IMG/VR virus record: IMGVR_UViG_3300025131_000048
Coordinates: 1-54,913 of that record
Length of the DNA: 54,913 nt
Direction: 5' to 3' (one strand)
DNA from: a virus
Within the stretch, counting starts at the first letter, position 1; the number at the start of each line of letters is the position of its first letter. Below are positions 1 to 7,789 of this stretch, one piece after another. The position numbers and the translations under genes are program-made. Under the pieces are notes generated by a model. It made no database searches and was not told the DNA's origin. It was given only the letters and a program-made list of their open reading frames with translations.

Positions 1-792
1 GTAATCAAGATGATCACGGACATAAAACAACAAAAGCTTAATATCGATTTAGATTCTATTAAGCCACAACTGGTGTCCGTCGCCGGCAAGAATTTTATAC
101 AGAGGCTTCAGACGAGCAGCCCGGTGGTCGACTATAATCCGTTTGGGACCGTGACGGGCCGATTGACCACGATGCGCGACACCTTTCCTATTCTGACTCT
201 TAACAAAGAGTTCCGCGGTTGTCTACATCCTAACAACGATTGGTTTCTAGAGTTAGATTATAACGCGGCCGAAATACGGACCCTCCTGGCTCTCTCTGGA
301 CTCCCTCAACCTAAAGGTGATATTCATGAGTGGAACCGTAAGCACGTCTACAAGGGGGAAGGCACCCGCGACGAAGTGAAGAAAAGAATATTTGCGTGGT
401 TGTATAACTCAAAGTCTGAAGACCAGTTGTCCTCGCGCGCATATGACAAAGAGTTAGTTAAAAACAAGTATTGGGATGGTCAGACCATTATAACTGAATT
501 TGACAGAGAGATAAAAGATGTTGACGACCATCACGCGTTGAATTATATTATTCAGAGTACAACTAGCGATTTGGTTCTTTCGAAAGCACTCCTTCTCCAC
601 GAACGACTCGCAGACATGGAAAGTCGAATAGCTTTTATGATGCATGACTCCATTGTTATTGATTTAAAGAATTCCGAGAGATCTGTTATTATAGAGCTTC
701 TGCAACTATTTGGCAATACTCGCTTTGGCAAGTACAAGGTAAATCTTTCTCTTGGCAAAAATTTTGGAGATATGAAGAGGACAAACCTATAG
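1..792 (+). CDS. DNA polymerase family A, C-terminal part (5' end outside window)
   Basis: This is the polymerase domain of a PolA/T7-type DNA polymerase, which copies the phage genome. The reading frame is open to the window edge, so the ATG at 10 is probably internal and the gene partial. Motif A is seen as LDYNAAEIR (catalytic Asp), motif B as a T7-like K-K-R-I-F-A-W-L-Y-N stretch, and motif C as MMHDSIVI (second catalytic Asp; HDS instead of the usual HDE). The upstream fingers segment contains GTVTGRLTT. It ends one base into the next gene, so it heads a replication operon with the MazG-like gene. A DnaE polymerase is encoded 13 kb downstream, so which enzyme is the main replicase is open. 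Confidence 0.9.
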   Translation, partial: VIKMITDIKQQKLNIDLDSIKPQLVSVAGKNFIQRLQTSSPVVDYNPFGTVTGRLTTMRDTFPILTLNKEFRGCLHPNNDWFLELDYNAAEIRTLLALSGLPQPKGDIHEWNRKHVYKGEGTRDEVKKRIFAWLYNSKSEDQLSSRAYDKELVKNKYWDGQTIITEFDREIKDVDDHHALNYIIQSTTSDLVLSKALLLHERLADMESRIAFMMHDSIVIDLKNSERSVIIELLQLFGNTRFGKYKVNLSLGKNFGDMKRTNL

Positions 793-1100
793 TGGCTAAA
801 AAACATTACCGAAAGCTTGTACGAGATAAAATTCCCGAGATTATTGAGAACGAGGGCAAGACTTGCAAATCACACCGTGCAACCGAAAAAACTTATTTGC
901 GCTTTCTAACTAAAAAGCTTGTGGAGGAGGCAAAAGAATTCCAGGCTGATCCGAGCGATGAAGAATTAGCAGACGTGTGGGAAGTAATGTGGGCGATTAC
1001 CCTTTATCGTGGTCATACCCATTGGGCCGCTCTAGCACAGAAGGCCAAGACCAAGGGACGCTTTAACGAGCGCCTTATATTAGATTGGGTGGAAGAATGA
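792..1100 (+). CDS. MazG-like nucleoside triphosphate pyrophosphohydrolase
   Basis: This 102-residue all-alpha NTP pyrophosphatase has the fold used to remove unwanted or modified (d)NTPs. It shows the family pattern: LVRDKIPEII near the N-terminus, then EEAKEF and EELADVWEV, which supply the Mg-binding acidic residues. Start is GTG 792, overlapping the polymerase stop codon by one base. Lying between a PolA gene and a tubulin-like gene, and in the same window as a PurZ-like enzyme, it could act like MazZ (dGTP to dGMP), but the sequence alone does not fix the substrate. Confidence 0.8.
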   Translation: MAKKHYRKLVRDKIPEIIENEGKTCKSHRATEKTYLRFLTKKLVEEAKEFQADPSDEELADVWEVMWAITLYRGHTHWAALAQKAKTKGRFNERLILDWVEE

Positions 1101-1954
1101 ACATAGTTGGTCTGGGTAAAGCTGGTTGCGCCATAGCGGACTGCTTCTCAAAATTCCCCCAGTATGAAATATATAAATTCGACCACAGTTTGGAAGGAAA
1201 TAATTGTTTTAGCCTTCCTCTCTGCTCTTCTCATGAAGAATATGAGCAAAAGTGCCCCGATTTCCGAAAAAGGCTTCAGAATGTCTCTGGAGAGCTTCTT
1301 TTTGTGGTCTCCGGCGCCGGAAAAGCCTCAGGATGCTCTCTGAGGCTCCTGGAGCAGTTCTCAGACGTTTTAGTCTCGATCCTATACGTGGAGCCGGATC
1401 GTACCCTTTTAAGCGAAGTAGAGACGACTCAGGAGACAATTGTGAAAAACATTCTCCAAGAATACGCCCGATCCGGCGTTTTTGAGAGAATCTACCTTAT
1501 TAGTAACTCATCTATTGAGAAAAGCATCGGAGAAATCCCCATTATAGGTTATTATGACACCCTGAACCAGGCAATTGTGAATACTTTGCATATGGTCAAT
1601 GTTTTTAAAAATTCAGAACCTGTTTTGGGGACTTTTACACAGCCTCACGAGATCGCTCGTGTTTCAACCCTCGGCGTGGTCGACATAGAAGAAAATGAAG
1701 AAAAGTGGTTTTTTGACTTGCAAGTTCCGCGAGATGTGGTATACTATTATGGTATTGGTGAAGAAGACCTAAGGACGGACACAACACTTTTGAAGAAAAT
1801 TACGGACTACGTGAAAAATAAGGTAGATGAAAAAATTAACGTATCATACGGAATTTATCAAACTGCCTATGAACAAAAATATTGTTATTGCATTAAGCAC
1901 AGTTCTGTGGTACAATCATATATAGATAAAGTAGACGATCAGGATATTGGCTGA
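1097..1954 (+). CDS. Probable tubulin/FtsZ-superfamily-like protein
   Basis: The protein starts with MNIVGLGKAGCAIADCF, a glycine-rich nucleotide loop like that of FtsZ. It continues with FVVSGAGKASGCSLRLLEQF, in the place of the tubulin signature GGGTGTG, and with a segment around residues 125-170 (EYARSGVFERIYLISN, then YYDTLNQAIVNTLH) that resembles the FtsZ/TubZ region contacting the nucleotide. Some phages use such filaments (PhuZ) to position DNA. The signature is degenerate, so GTP hydrolysis is uncertain. I chose ATG 1097 (GGAAGA upstream, ATGA overlap with the MazG-like gene). A hairpin spans its stop codon. Confidence 0.5.
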   Translation: MNIVGLGKAGCAIADCFSKFPQYEIYKFDHSLEGNNCFSLPLCSSHEEYEQKCPDFRKRLQNVSGELLFVVSGAGKASGCSLRLLEQFSDVLVSILYVEPDRTLLSEVETTQETIVKNILQEYARSGVFERIYLISNSSIEKSIGEIPIIGYYDTLNQAIVNTLHMVNVFKNSEPVLGTFTQPHEIARVSTLGVVDIEENEEKWFFDLQVPRDVVYYYGIGEEDLRTDTTLLKKITDYVKNKVDEKINVSYGIYQTAYEQKYCYCIKHSSVVQSYIDKVDDQDIG

Positions 1955-1958
1955 TCGT
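1935..1958 (+). promoter_or_regulatory. Hairpin in the SSB leader
   Basis: ACGATCAG (1935-1942) and CTGATCGT (1951-1958) form a perfect 8-bp stem with an 8-base loop, spanning the stop codon of the upstream gene. It is followed by an unstructured A-rich stretch with AAGGAG and the SSB start at 1989. T4 gene 32 is controlled by its own protein binding a structured leader, so this may be a translational operator. An mRNA-stabilising hairpin is the simpler alternative. Confidence 0.45.
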
Positions 1959-1988
1959 ACTCTAGCCTAACAAAAAGGAGAAATAATT

Positions 1989-2777
1989 ATGGCTATTAAT
2001 TTAGATAAGATGCGAGAGAAGCTCGCAACGGTGCGCGGTGAAAACCGCGATAAGGACACCTTCTGGCGTCCGAACGATGGTGATCAGGACATTCGAATTG
2101 TCCCGACTGCCGACCAGGACCCCTTCAAGGAGAAGTGGTTCCATTACAACCTGGGAAGCAACCCAGGCTTTTTATGCCCTAAGCGTAACTACAGCGATGA
2201 CTGTCCAGTTTGCGAATTCGCTTCGCAGCTGTGGCGTGACGGTGTAGAGAATAATGATGACGAAAGCAAGAAGCTCGCCAAGAGTCTTTTTGTGCGCGCT
2301 CGATTCTTTTCCCCGGTTTTGGTCCGCGGTATGGAAGACCGCGGCGTGCGTATTTGGGGTTACGGGAAGATGGCTTACGAGCAGCTTCTCGGTCTCGTGC
2401 TCAATCCGGAGTACGGAGATATTACAGACCCCGAGACCGGAACCGATCTCACCCTGAACTACGGAAAGCCCGCGGGAGCGTCTTTCCCACAGACCAAGCT
2501 GCAGCCTCGTCGCCGCAGCTCTGAGCTGTGCGAGGACATGACTCCCGACTCATGCTCCGAGCTTCTTGAGAGCATCCCCGATTTTGACGATCTCTTTGAG
2601 CGTAAGTCAACCGAAGAGGTTGGCACTATGCTGGATGGCTTCGTTAACGGCGGCGTCGAAGACGCCGAGGCGGTTTCTTCCGAAACCAGTAAGTTCGGTG
2701 GGACTCAGACTAGTGATACTACGTCTGGTGAGACAAATGCAGTTGACGCTGCTTTTGCAGAGCTGGGCGCTCTTTAA
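1989..2777 (+). CDS. Single-stranded DNA-binding protein, gp32-like
   Basis: A 262-residue SSB that coats single strands during replication and recombination. Layout matches T4 gp32: a basic N-terminal arm, a core containing a zinc site (CPKRNYSDDCPVC preceded by His), aromatic-rich strands (WFHYNLG, VRIWGYGKMAYEQ), and an acidic Ser/Glu/Asp-rich tail ending FAELGAL, which would recruit replication partners. AAAGGAG sits before the ATG. It is followed by a small membrane gene and the RecA/UvsX gene, the usual functional partners. Confidence 0.88.
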   Translation: MAINLDKMREKLATVRGENRDKDTFWRPNDGDQDIRIVPTADQDPFKEKWFHYNLGSNPGFLCPKRNYSDDCPVCEFASQLWRDGVENNDDESKKLAKSLFVRARFFSPVLVRGMEDRGVRIWGYGKMAYEQLLGLVLNPEYGDITDPETGTDLTLNYGKPAGASFPQTKLQPRRRSSELCEDMTPDSCSELLESIPDFDDLFERKSTEEVGTMLDGFVNGGVEDAEAVSSETSKFGGTQTSDTTSGETNAVDAAFAELGAL

Positions 2778-2781
2778 TTGT

Positions 2782-2794
2782 CTCCCGCAGGGAG
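2782..2794 (+). other. Small GC-rich stem-loop after SSB gene
   Basis: CTCCC and GGGAG form a 5-bp hairpin with a 3-base loop five bases after the SSB stop codon. No U-tract follows, so it is more likely an mRNA 3' stabiliser or weak attenuator than a full terminator. Confidence 0.35.
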
Positions 2795-2835
2795 GCCCGG
2801 GGTTACAGGGGTCTCAACTAATTTAGGAGATAGAT

Positions 2836-2961
2836 ATGGAACTGTTGCCCGCTCTTGCATTTTTTACCGGTGCAGGTTATTTGGTATATCGTCTGGTCAA
2901 GCTAGACACAGAGATTAGCCGCCTTAAGGCTAAGATTGAGGATCTTAATGGCGAGGAATAA
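2836..2961 (+). CDS. Small membrane-anchored coiled-coil protein
   Basis: This 41-residue protein has a strong ribosome site (TTAGGAGATAGAT before ATG). It has one hydrophobic segment (LLPALAFFTGAGYLVYRLV) followed by a charged helix (DTEISRLKAKIEDLNGEE) with heptad spacing. It overlaps the RecA start by 14 bases, suggesting translational coupling. Function unknown. Confidence 0.6.
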   Translation: MELLPALAFFTGAGYLVYRLVKLDTEISRLKAKIEDLNGEE

Positions 2962-4063
2962 ATCTAAGGTCGGCAACATAGAGATTGCCGATCTACGTTC
3001 TTTGATTAACAAGGCCTCCGGAATGGAAGTTGCCTATAATCTCAAGGACGAAAACCCTACAGAAGTTAAAGAGTGGATCCCTACCGGCTCTCGGTGGCTT
3101 AATAGTATTATCTGCCGCGGCAAGCTAGCTGGAATTCCAATTGGGAAGATTAGCGAGATAGCTGGACTGGAGGCTACAGGAAAATCTTTTATAGCTGCCC
3201 AGGTTGCCGGAAATGCTCAAAAGATGGGGATGTCCGTTATCTATATGGATGCCGAGTCGGCAATCGACCCCTCGTTCCTAGAACGCGCTGGATGCGACCT
3301 AGATGAGCTTATCTACGTTCAGGTACAATCTGTTGAGCAAGTGCTTGAAACTATTGAGAGTATCCTCAATGCCGGACACGAAAGGACACTGTTTATTTGG
3401 GATTCGCTGGCCCTTACACCGTCCATTTCAGATGTAGAGGGCGATTTCAACCCTCAATCATCCATGGCAGTAAAAGCCCGCATCCTGGCAAAGGGAATGT
3501 CAAAGTTGACGATCCCCATTGCGAACAGTCAGTCAAGCTTTCTGGTGTTGAATCAGCTTAAGACAAACATTACTCGCTTCCCAGCGGAAGCGATGACCAC
3601 CCCATATGTCACTCCGGGCGGAAAGGCAATGATTTATGCCTACTCTCTCAGAATCTGGCTCACGGGCCGAAAAGCCAAGGCAAGCTTTGTTCTTGACGAC
3701 AACGGGTTCCGTATTGGATCCGAGGTTAAAGTAAAGCTTGAGAAGTCTCGCTTCGGCACCCAGGGGCGAAATTGTGCCTTTAAAATTCTATGGGGCGAAG
3801 AAGTTGGAATTCAAGATGAAGAATCTTGGTTCGAAGCTATCAAAGGATCTGACAAGATTAAGAGAGCGGGCGCATGGTATGCGCTTGTCTACGACGACGG
3901 GACTGAAGAAAAGTTCATGGGCTCTCATTGGGTAGGAAAGCTTCAGGATGAAAAGTTCCGAAATCGTGTACTAGAAATCATGGATAAAGAAATTATTATG
4001 AAGTTTGATAAGCGCATCGGAGAAGCACAAGAATTTTATACTCTGGATGGCGAAGAAGAATAG
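2948..4063 (+). CDS. RecA/UvsX-like recombinase
   Basis: A 371-residue strand-exchange ATPase. Walker A is GLEATGKS at about residues 73-80. Walker B is TLFIWDS near 148-152. The DNA-contact region reads FLVLNQLKTN and TPGGKAMIYAYSLRIWL, matching RecA loop L1/L2 surroundings. The length is close to T4 UvsX. It would load on gp32-type SSB filaments and drive recombination-dependent replication and repair. Start is ATG 2948 (MARNKSKVG); an upstream TTG in frame has no ribosome site. Confidence 0.88.
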   Translation: MARNKSKVGNIEIADLRSLINKASGMEVAYNLKDENPTEVKEWIPTGSRWLNSIICRGKLAGIPIGKISEIAGLEATGKSFIAAQVAGNAQKMGMSVIYMDAESAIDPSFLERAGCDLDELIYVQVQSVEQVLETIESILNAGHERTLFIWDSLALTPSISDVEGDFNPQSSMAVKARILAKGMSKLTIPIANSQSSFLVLNQLKTNITRFPAEAMTTPYVTPGGKAMIYAYSLRIWLTGRKAKASFVLDDNGFRIGSEVKVKLEKSRFGTQGRNCAFKILWGEEVGIQDEESWFEAIKGSDKIKRAGAWYALVYDDGTEEKFMGSHWVGKLQDEKFRNRVLEIMDKEIIMKFDKRIGEAQEFYTLDGEEE

Positions 4064-4068
4064 TGGAG

Positions 4069-4084
4069 ACTATTTATAGTGGAG
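4069..4084 (+). promoter_or_regulatory. Candidate late promoter element ACTATTTATA plus GGAG
   Basis: ACTATTTATA (4069-4078) lies 14 bases before the ATG at 4093 and is followed at once by GTGGAG. The 18 bases GACTATTTATAGTGGAGA recur exactly at 10491-10508 with the same spacing to a start codon, and related forms occur at 30542 and 34161. All four sit before genes for proteins with the capsid-targeting-like N-terminus. T4-type late promoters are an AT-rich octamer with no -35 box. Confidence 0.55.
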
Positions 4085-4092
4085 ACACACTT

Positions 4093-4977
4093 ATGAAACT
4101 TATAATGGAGAACTGGCGCAGGTATTTAAACGAACAAGAAGGGGCGGCATCGCCATTACAAAAGGTGGCAGGAAAACTAGGAGATCCCGGAACAAGTTTG
4201 TCACAATATGTTGCGATTCTTAAGAAGTACGCTAGCGACCCAGCCTTCCGCCAACTTGCTCTCGCAGGGCACACCGACACCGCCGGACCGGAGGATGAAC
4301 AGGTTTCCGTCGAGAGGACTTCTATCGGAGCCGATAAACTAACAGCTACACAAGCGGAAATTGGATTTAGTAACAGTCTAGCCGATCAGGTGACAAATAA
4401 ATATAATGCCACCAAGGCCGCTCTGGGACTAGAGGGCGAACCAATTATCATGCCCAGTCCGGACAATCCTCCTCCCGCAATTCTTATTTATAATGGCAGA
4501 TATATTTTGGACGGACACCATCGTTGGTCACAAGTTATGATGACAAACCCGACCGGCGTCGTAGCTGTCGACAATGTGACAGGTCCAGCGATAGATGATG
4601 AAGAAGAGGCCCTCAAGACAATGCAGTTAGCAATCGCTGCAGCAGCCGGCAACGTGGTGACTAAGCCATTTGAGGGCGCTAATTTGATGCAAGCAACTCC
4701 GGAACAAGTCTATGCATTCGTTGTAAAAGAGATTACGGACGAAGTATTGCAATTATTGGTAGAGAAAGGGAAGATACCAGAGCCCTCGAAAGAGCTTGCA
4801 GGCAAATATTACGCCGGTAACCTGGGGGTTATCAAGAAAGCTCAAGGCAAGTTCTCAAGAGAGAAGTCTATGCCCCAAGCCGGCAAGTCCGGAACCTCTC
4901 AGGGAGAGGTCAATGATTTGCTTGGCACTGGGAAAGTTAATTTCGACGCACCCGTCGCTAGCGATGTAAAGAAATAA
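4093..4977 (+). CDS. Probable internal virion protein with ParB-like domain
   Basis: A 294-residue protein starting MKLIMENWRRYLNE, an amphipathic helix with two (L/I)-x-E sites like the capsid-targeting propeptides removed by T4 prohead protease. The middle has ILIYNGRYILDGHHRWSQV, the DGHHR signature of ParB/sulfiredoxin-like nucleotide-binding domains. The rest is Ala-rich with no recognised domain. I infer it is packaged in the head and acts on DNA or nucleotides after injection. ATG 4093 is preferred over one 10 codons upstream because of GGAG at 4081 and the element at 4069. Confidence 0.6.
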   Translation: MKLIMENWRRYLNEQEGAASPLQKVAGKLGDPGTSLSQYVAILKKYASDPAFRQLALAGHTDTAGPEDEQVSVERTSIGADKLTATQAEIGFSNSLADQVTNKYNATKAALGLEGEPIIMPSPDNPPPAILIYNGRYILDGHHRWSQVMMTNPTGVVAVDNVTGPAIDDEEEALKTMQLAIAAAAGNVVTKPFEGANLMQATPEQVYAFVVKEITDEVLQLLVEKGKIPEPSKELAGKYYAGNLGVIKKAQGKFSREKSMPQAGKSGTSQGEVNDLLGTGKVNFDAPVASDVKK

Positions 4978-4992
4978 ACTCTAACTAAACCC

Positions 4993-5032
4993 TTGACACT
5001 GAAGCTCCTATAGGTTATACTTATAGGAGCTT
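4993..5032 (+). promoter_or_regulatory. Consensus sigma-70 promoter with dyad over the -10 box
   Basis: TTGACA (4993-4998) and TATACT (5016-5021) are 17 bp apart. AAGCTCCTATA (5002-5012) and TATAGGAGCTT (5022-5032) form a perfect 11-bp inverted repeat flanking the -10 box. It looks like a repressor operator. Because TTTT follows the second arm, it could also be a weak terminator for the upstream gene. Confidence 0.7.
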
Positions 5033-5049
5033 TTACTATTGGAGTCTCC

Positions 5050-5436
5050 TTGAAAAAGACCAAGCGTTATATATCCCTCGCCAAGAAAATTGCAGAACAG
5101 TCAGACTATGGAAAGTTTAGGCATGGTGCGGTTCTGGTTAGAGGAAGTTCAGTTCGAAATATGGCATGCAATAAGTATCGTCATTGTCATTTTGGAAAAA
5201 GGTTCCGCGAAGCCAACACTGGCAACGCCACACTTCACGCCGAACTGGGGGTTATCCTAGGAATGGATCGTTCAGTCACACAGGGGGCGACAGTATATAC
5301 TGCGCGTGTAAATAAAGAAGGATCGGCCCGAATGAGTAAGCCATGCCCCATGTGTGAGAACGCAATGCGACACGTGGGAATAAAAAGAGTTGTATATACC
5401 GACAGAAGTGGTAGAATAGAGACGATGACCCTATGA
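5050..5436 (+). CDS. Zinc-dependent cytidine/deoxycytidylate deaminase family protein
   Basis: A 128-residue deaminase-fold protein with the catalytic HAE (in TLHAELG) and the zinc pair PCPMC, the hallmark of dCMP/cytidine deaminases. The expected role is dCMP to dUMP for the dTTP supply, alongside dUTPase and ribonucleotide reductase in this window. Free base or tRNA deaminase activity cannot be excluded. Start is TTG 5050 with GGAG at 5041-5044. It follows a strong promoter and overlaps the exonuclease start by 4 bases. Confidence 0.75.
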   Translation: MKKTKRYISLAKKIAEQSDYGKFRHGAVLVRGSSVRNMACNKYRHCHFGKRFREANTGNATLHAELGVILGMDRSVTQGATVYTARVNKEGSARMSKPCPMCENAMRHVGIKRVVYTDRSGRIETMTL

Positions 5437-6401
5437 AAAGACTGATGATAGTAGATGCCCTCAATATGTATTTTAGGGCTTATATAGTAGATCCGAGTTT
5501 GTCTACAAACGGACACCCGATAGGCGGCGTCAAAGGATTTATGAAGATACTGCAAAAGCTTTCTCGGGATCTTAAGCCCGACCTTATAGCTATGTGCTGG
5601 GATGGCCCCGGAGGTTCTAACAAGAGAAGGCAGATAGTCAAAGAATATAAGGAGGGCCGAAAGCCCATCCGCCTCAATCGAGACACAGACTTGTCTGAGA
5701 ACGAGGAGCTAGAGAACAAAATATGGCAACAGACGAGGGCCATAGAGTACGTTAATCAGCTACCGGTCCCCCAGTTTATGTTTCCAGAAGTGGAGGCAGA
5801 CGACGTGATCGCTTACATAGCACACTCACCACAGTTTAAGGGATGGCAAAAAATTATAGTCTCCAGTGATAAAGACTTTTTGCAGCTCTGCGACGAGGAA
5901 ACAGTTTTATTCCGACCCATCCAAAAGAAAGTTCATAATCGCAACAACGTAATAGAAGACTTCGGCATCCACCCTCTCAACTTTGCGTTGGCCCGAGCCA
6001 TCGCCGGAGATAAGTCTGACAACCTCAAGGGTGTTCCCGGAGCGGGACTCCCCACGGTTCAAAAAAGATTGCCATTTTTATCTGAGGCAAAAGAGTACTC
6101 AATTCAAGAGGTTATGGATTATTGCGAGAATATCGACAGCAAGGTCCTATTTTTTGACCGCGTAACGGATCACAAAAGCCTAATTATAAGGAACTACAAG
6201 TTGATGCAATTGTATGATCCCACCCTTTCGCTTCAAGGCAGAAAAAAAATAGATCATGTTTTTGAAAATCTTGGATATGAATTTAATAAGACACAAGTAA
6301 TAAAAATGATGAATGAAGACGGGTTTGGGGTGTATAATTGGGGTGATTTATTTGCCGTCATGAATCGTATTTCTGTTGACAAAGCACTTAAAGTAAGATA
6401 G
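5433..6401 (+). CDS. 5'-3' exonuclease / flap endonuclease (RNase H-like)
   Basis: A 322-residue nuclease of the PolA N-terminal/T4 RNase H family that removes RNA primers and flaps. Visible metal-site motifs are MIVDALNMYFRAY at the N-terminus, AMCWDGPGG, the EADDVIAY helix, SSDKDFLQL, and AIAGDKSDNLKGVPGAG (the H3TH DNA-binding region). As a separate protein it complements a family A polymerase and forms an operon with the deaminase before it and the helicase after it. Confidence 0.9.
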   Translation: MKRLMIVDALNMYFRAYIVDPSLSTNGHPIGGVKGFMKILQKLSRDLKPDLIAMCWDGPGGSNKRRQIVKEYKEGRKPIRLNRDTDLSENEELENKIWQQTRAIEYVNQLPVPQFMFPEVEADDVIAYIAHSPQFKGWQKIIVSSDKDFLQLCDEETVLFRPIQKKVHNRNNVIEDFGIHPLNFALARAIAGDKSDNLKGVPGAGLPTVQKRLPFLSEAKEYSIQEVMDYCENIDSKVLFFDRVTDHKSLIIRNYKLMQLYDPTLSLQGRKKIDHVFENLGYEFNKTQVIKMMNEDGFGVYNWGDLFAVMNRISVDKALKVR

Positions 6402-6421
6402 AATACGATTAAGAGGAAAGA

Positions 6422-7786
6422 ATGAATTCACAGGAAAAGGTCAATTTTTCACGATATGGTAAAGCTTTTCAAGAGCAACTCTGCATGGTCATACTGGATG
6501 ACCGACCCTTCGCGGACCAGATAGAGGAAGTTCTAGACATTAATTTTCTAGAGCTGCGATACCTCAAACTATTCACAAAAAAGATTTTTGAATACCGGAA
6601 GAAGTATGGCGTACACCCCAGTCGTCAGATCTTTACAACGATTCTGCGCGTCGGCATCGAAGACGAAAATGAAATGACCCAGAAACAAGTGCGTGAATAT
6701 TATGCGCGGGTCATGTCTACCAAGGCGGAGAACGCAGAATATATTAAAGAAACGGCGCTGGATTTCTGCAGGAAACAAAATTTAAAGGGCGCCATGATTA
6801 AGTCTATTGGGCTTCTTCAGAGTTCTTCCTTCGATGAGATAGCTCTTCTTATCAACGACTCTCTCAAGCTTGGAGCCGACAACAATGAAGGATACGATTG
6901 GAAGAAAGATTTCGAAGAGAGATTCAAGCCCAAGTTTCGCAACCCCATTCCCACCGGCTGGACTCTCATTGATGACATATGTAAGGGTGGCCTAGGGCAA
7001 AAAGAGCTGGGTGTTGTTATTGCTCCCACTGGTGCCGGCAAATCTATGGCTCTTGTCCACCTGGGGACGCAAGCGGTTTTGGCGGGGAAGACCGTCATTC
7101 ATTATACTCTAGAGTTGCAAGACACTGTGGTGGGGTCTCGTTATGACAGCTGCATCACTAGGATTCCCCTCTCCAACCTAACTTCCTTCAAAGAAAAGAT
7201 ATATGAAGACATTCAGGAGATAGAGGGTCGACTAATAATCAAAGAATATCCAACCAAAGCAGCGTCTACTCACACCTTGAAAACACACCTTGAGCGACTA
7301 AAGATGAAGGACGTAGAGATAGATCTGATCATAGTAGACTACGCCGATTTGCTAAGACCAGTGATAGCCCAGCGAGAAAAAAGAAATGAGCTAGAGTCGA
7401 TTTATGAGGAATTACGCGGACTTGCGCAAGAATATAAGTGTCCCGTATGGACAGCTTCACAGACAAACCGTTCCGGATTAAACGCAGAAGTGATAACAAT
7501 GGAGTCTATATCCGAAGCTTTTAATAAATGTTTTGTTTCCGACTTCATTTTTAGTATCTCTCGTACCGTAGAAGATAAGCAGACCAACACGGGAAGAGTG
7601 TTTGTTGCCAAGAACAGGAACGGCCCCGATGGGATGGTGTTCCCGCTATTCATGGATACGAGTAATGTGTGCATTAAAGTTCTAGAGGGTGTTACCGACT
7701 CGGAGGACAGCGGCGTTAATTCTAAGACACAGAAGCAAAAGCTGGCCGAGAAATATAAAAAATTTAAGAAAAGCAATGGAGGGTAG
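6422..7786 (+). CDS. Replicative DNA helicase, DnaB/gp41-like
   Basis: A 454-residue RecA-fold hexameric helicase that unwinds the fork. The N-terminal helical domain (1-150) is followed by the ATPase core: Walker A APTGAGKS at about 201-208, Walker B LIIVDYADLL near 300, and a sensor region with WTASQTNRSG. It ends in a lysine-rich tail. No primase domain is fused, and none is seen in the window. AGAGGAAAGA precedes the ATG. Confidence 0.88.
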   Translation: MNSQEKVNFSRYGKAFQEQLCMVILDDRPFADQIEEVLDINFLELRYLKLFTKKIFEYRKKYGVHPSRQIFTTILRVGIEDENEMTQKQVREYYARVMSTKAENAEYIKETALDFCRKQNLKGAMIKSIGLLQSSSFDEIALLINDSLKLGADNNEGYDWKKDFEERFKPKFRNPIPTGWTLIDDICKGGLGQKELGVVIAPTGAGKSMALVHLGTQAVLAGKTVIHYTLELQDTVVGSRYDSCITRIPLSNLTSFKEKIYEDIQEIEGRLIIKEYPTKAASTHTLKTHLERLKMKDVEIDLIIVDYADLLRPVIAQREKRNELESIYEELRGLAQEYKCPVWTASQTNRSGLNAEVITMESISEAFNKCFVSDFIFSISRTVEDKQTNTGRVFVAKNRNGPDGMVFPLFMDTSNVCIKVLEGVTDSEDSGVNSKTQKQKLAEKYKKFKKSNGG

Positions 7787-7789
7787 TTG

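Noticed and set aside
1252-1485. Plus-strand frame of 77 codons inside the tubulin-like gene
   Set aside because: Arg-rich out-of-frame translation inside a longer gene with recognisable motifs.
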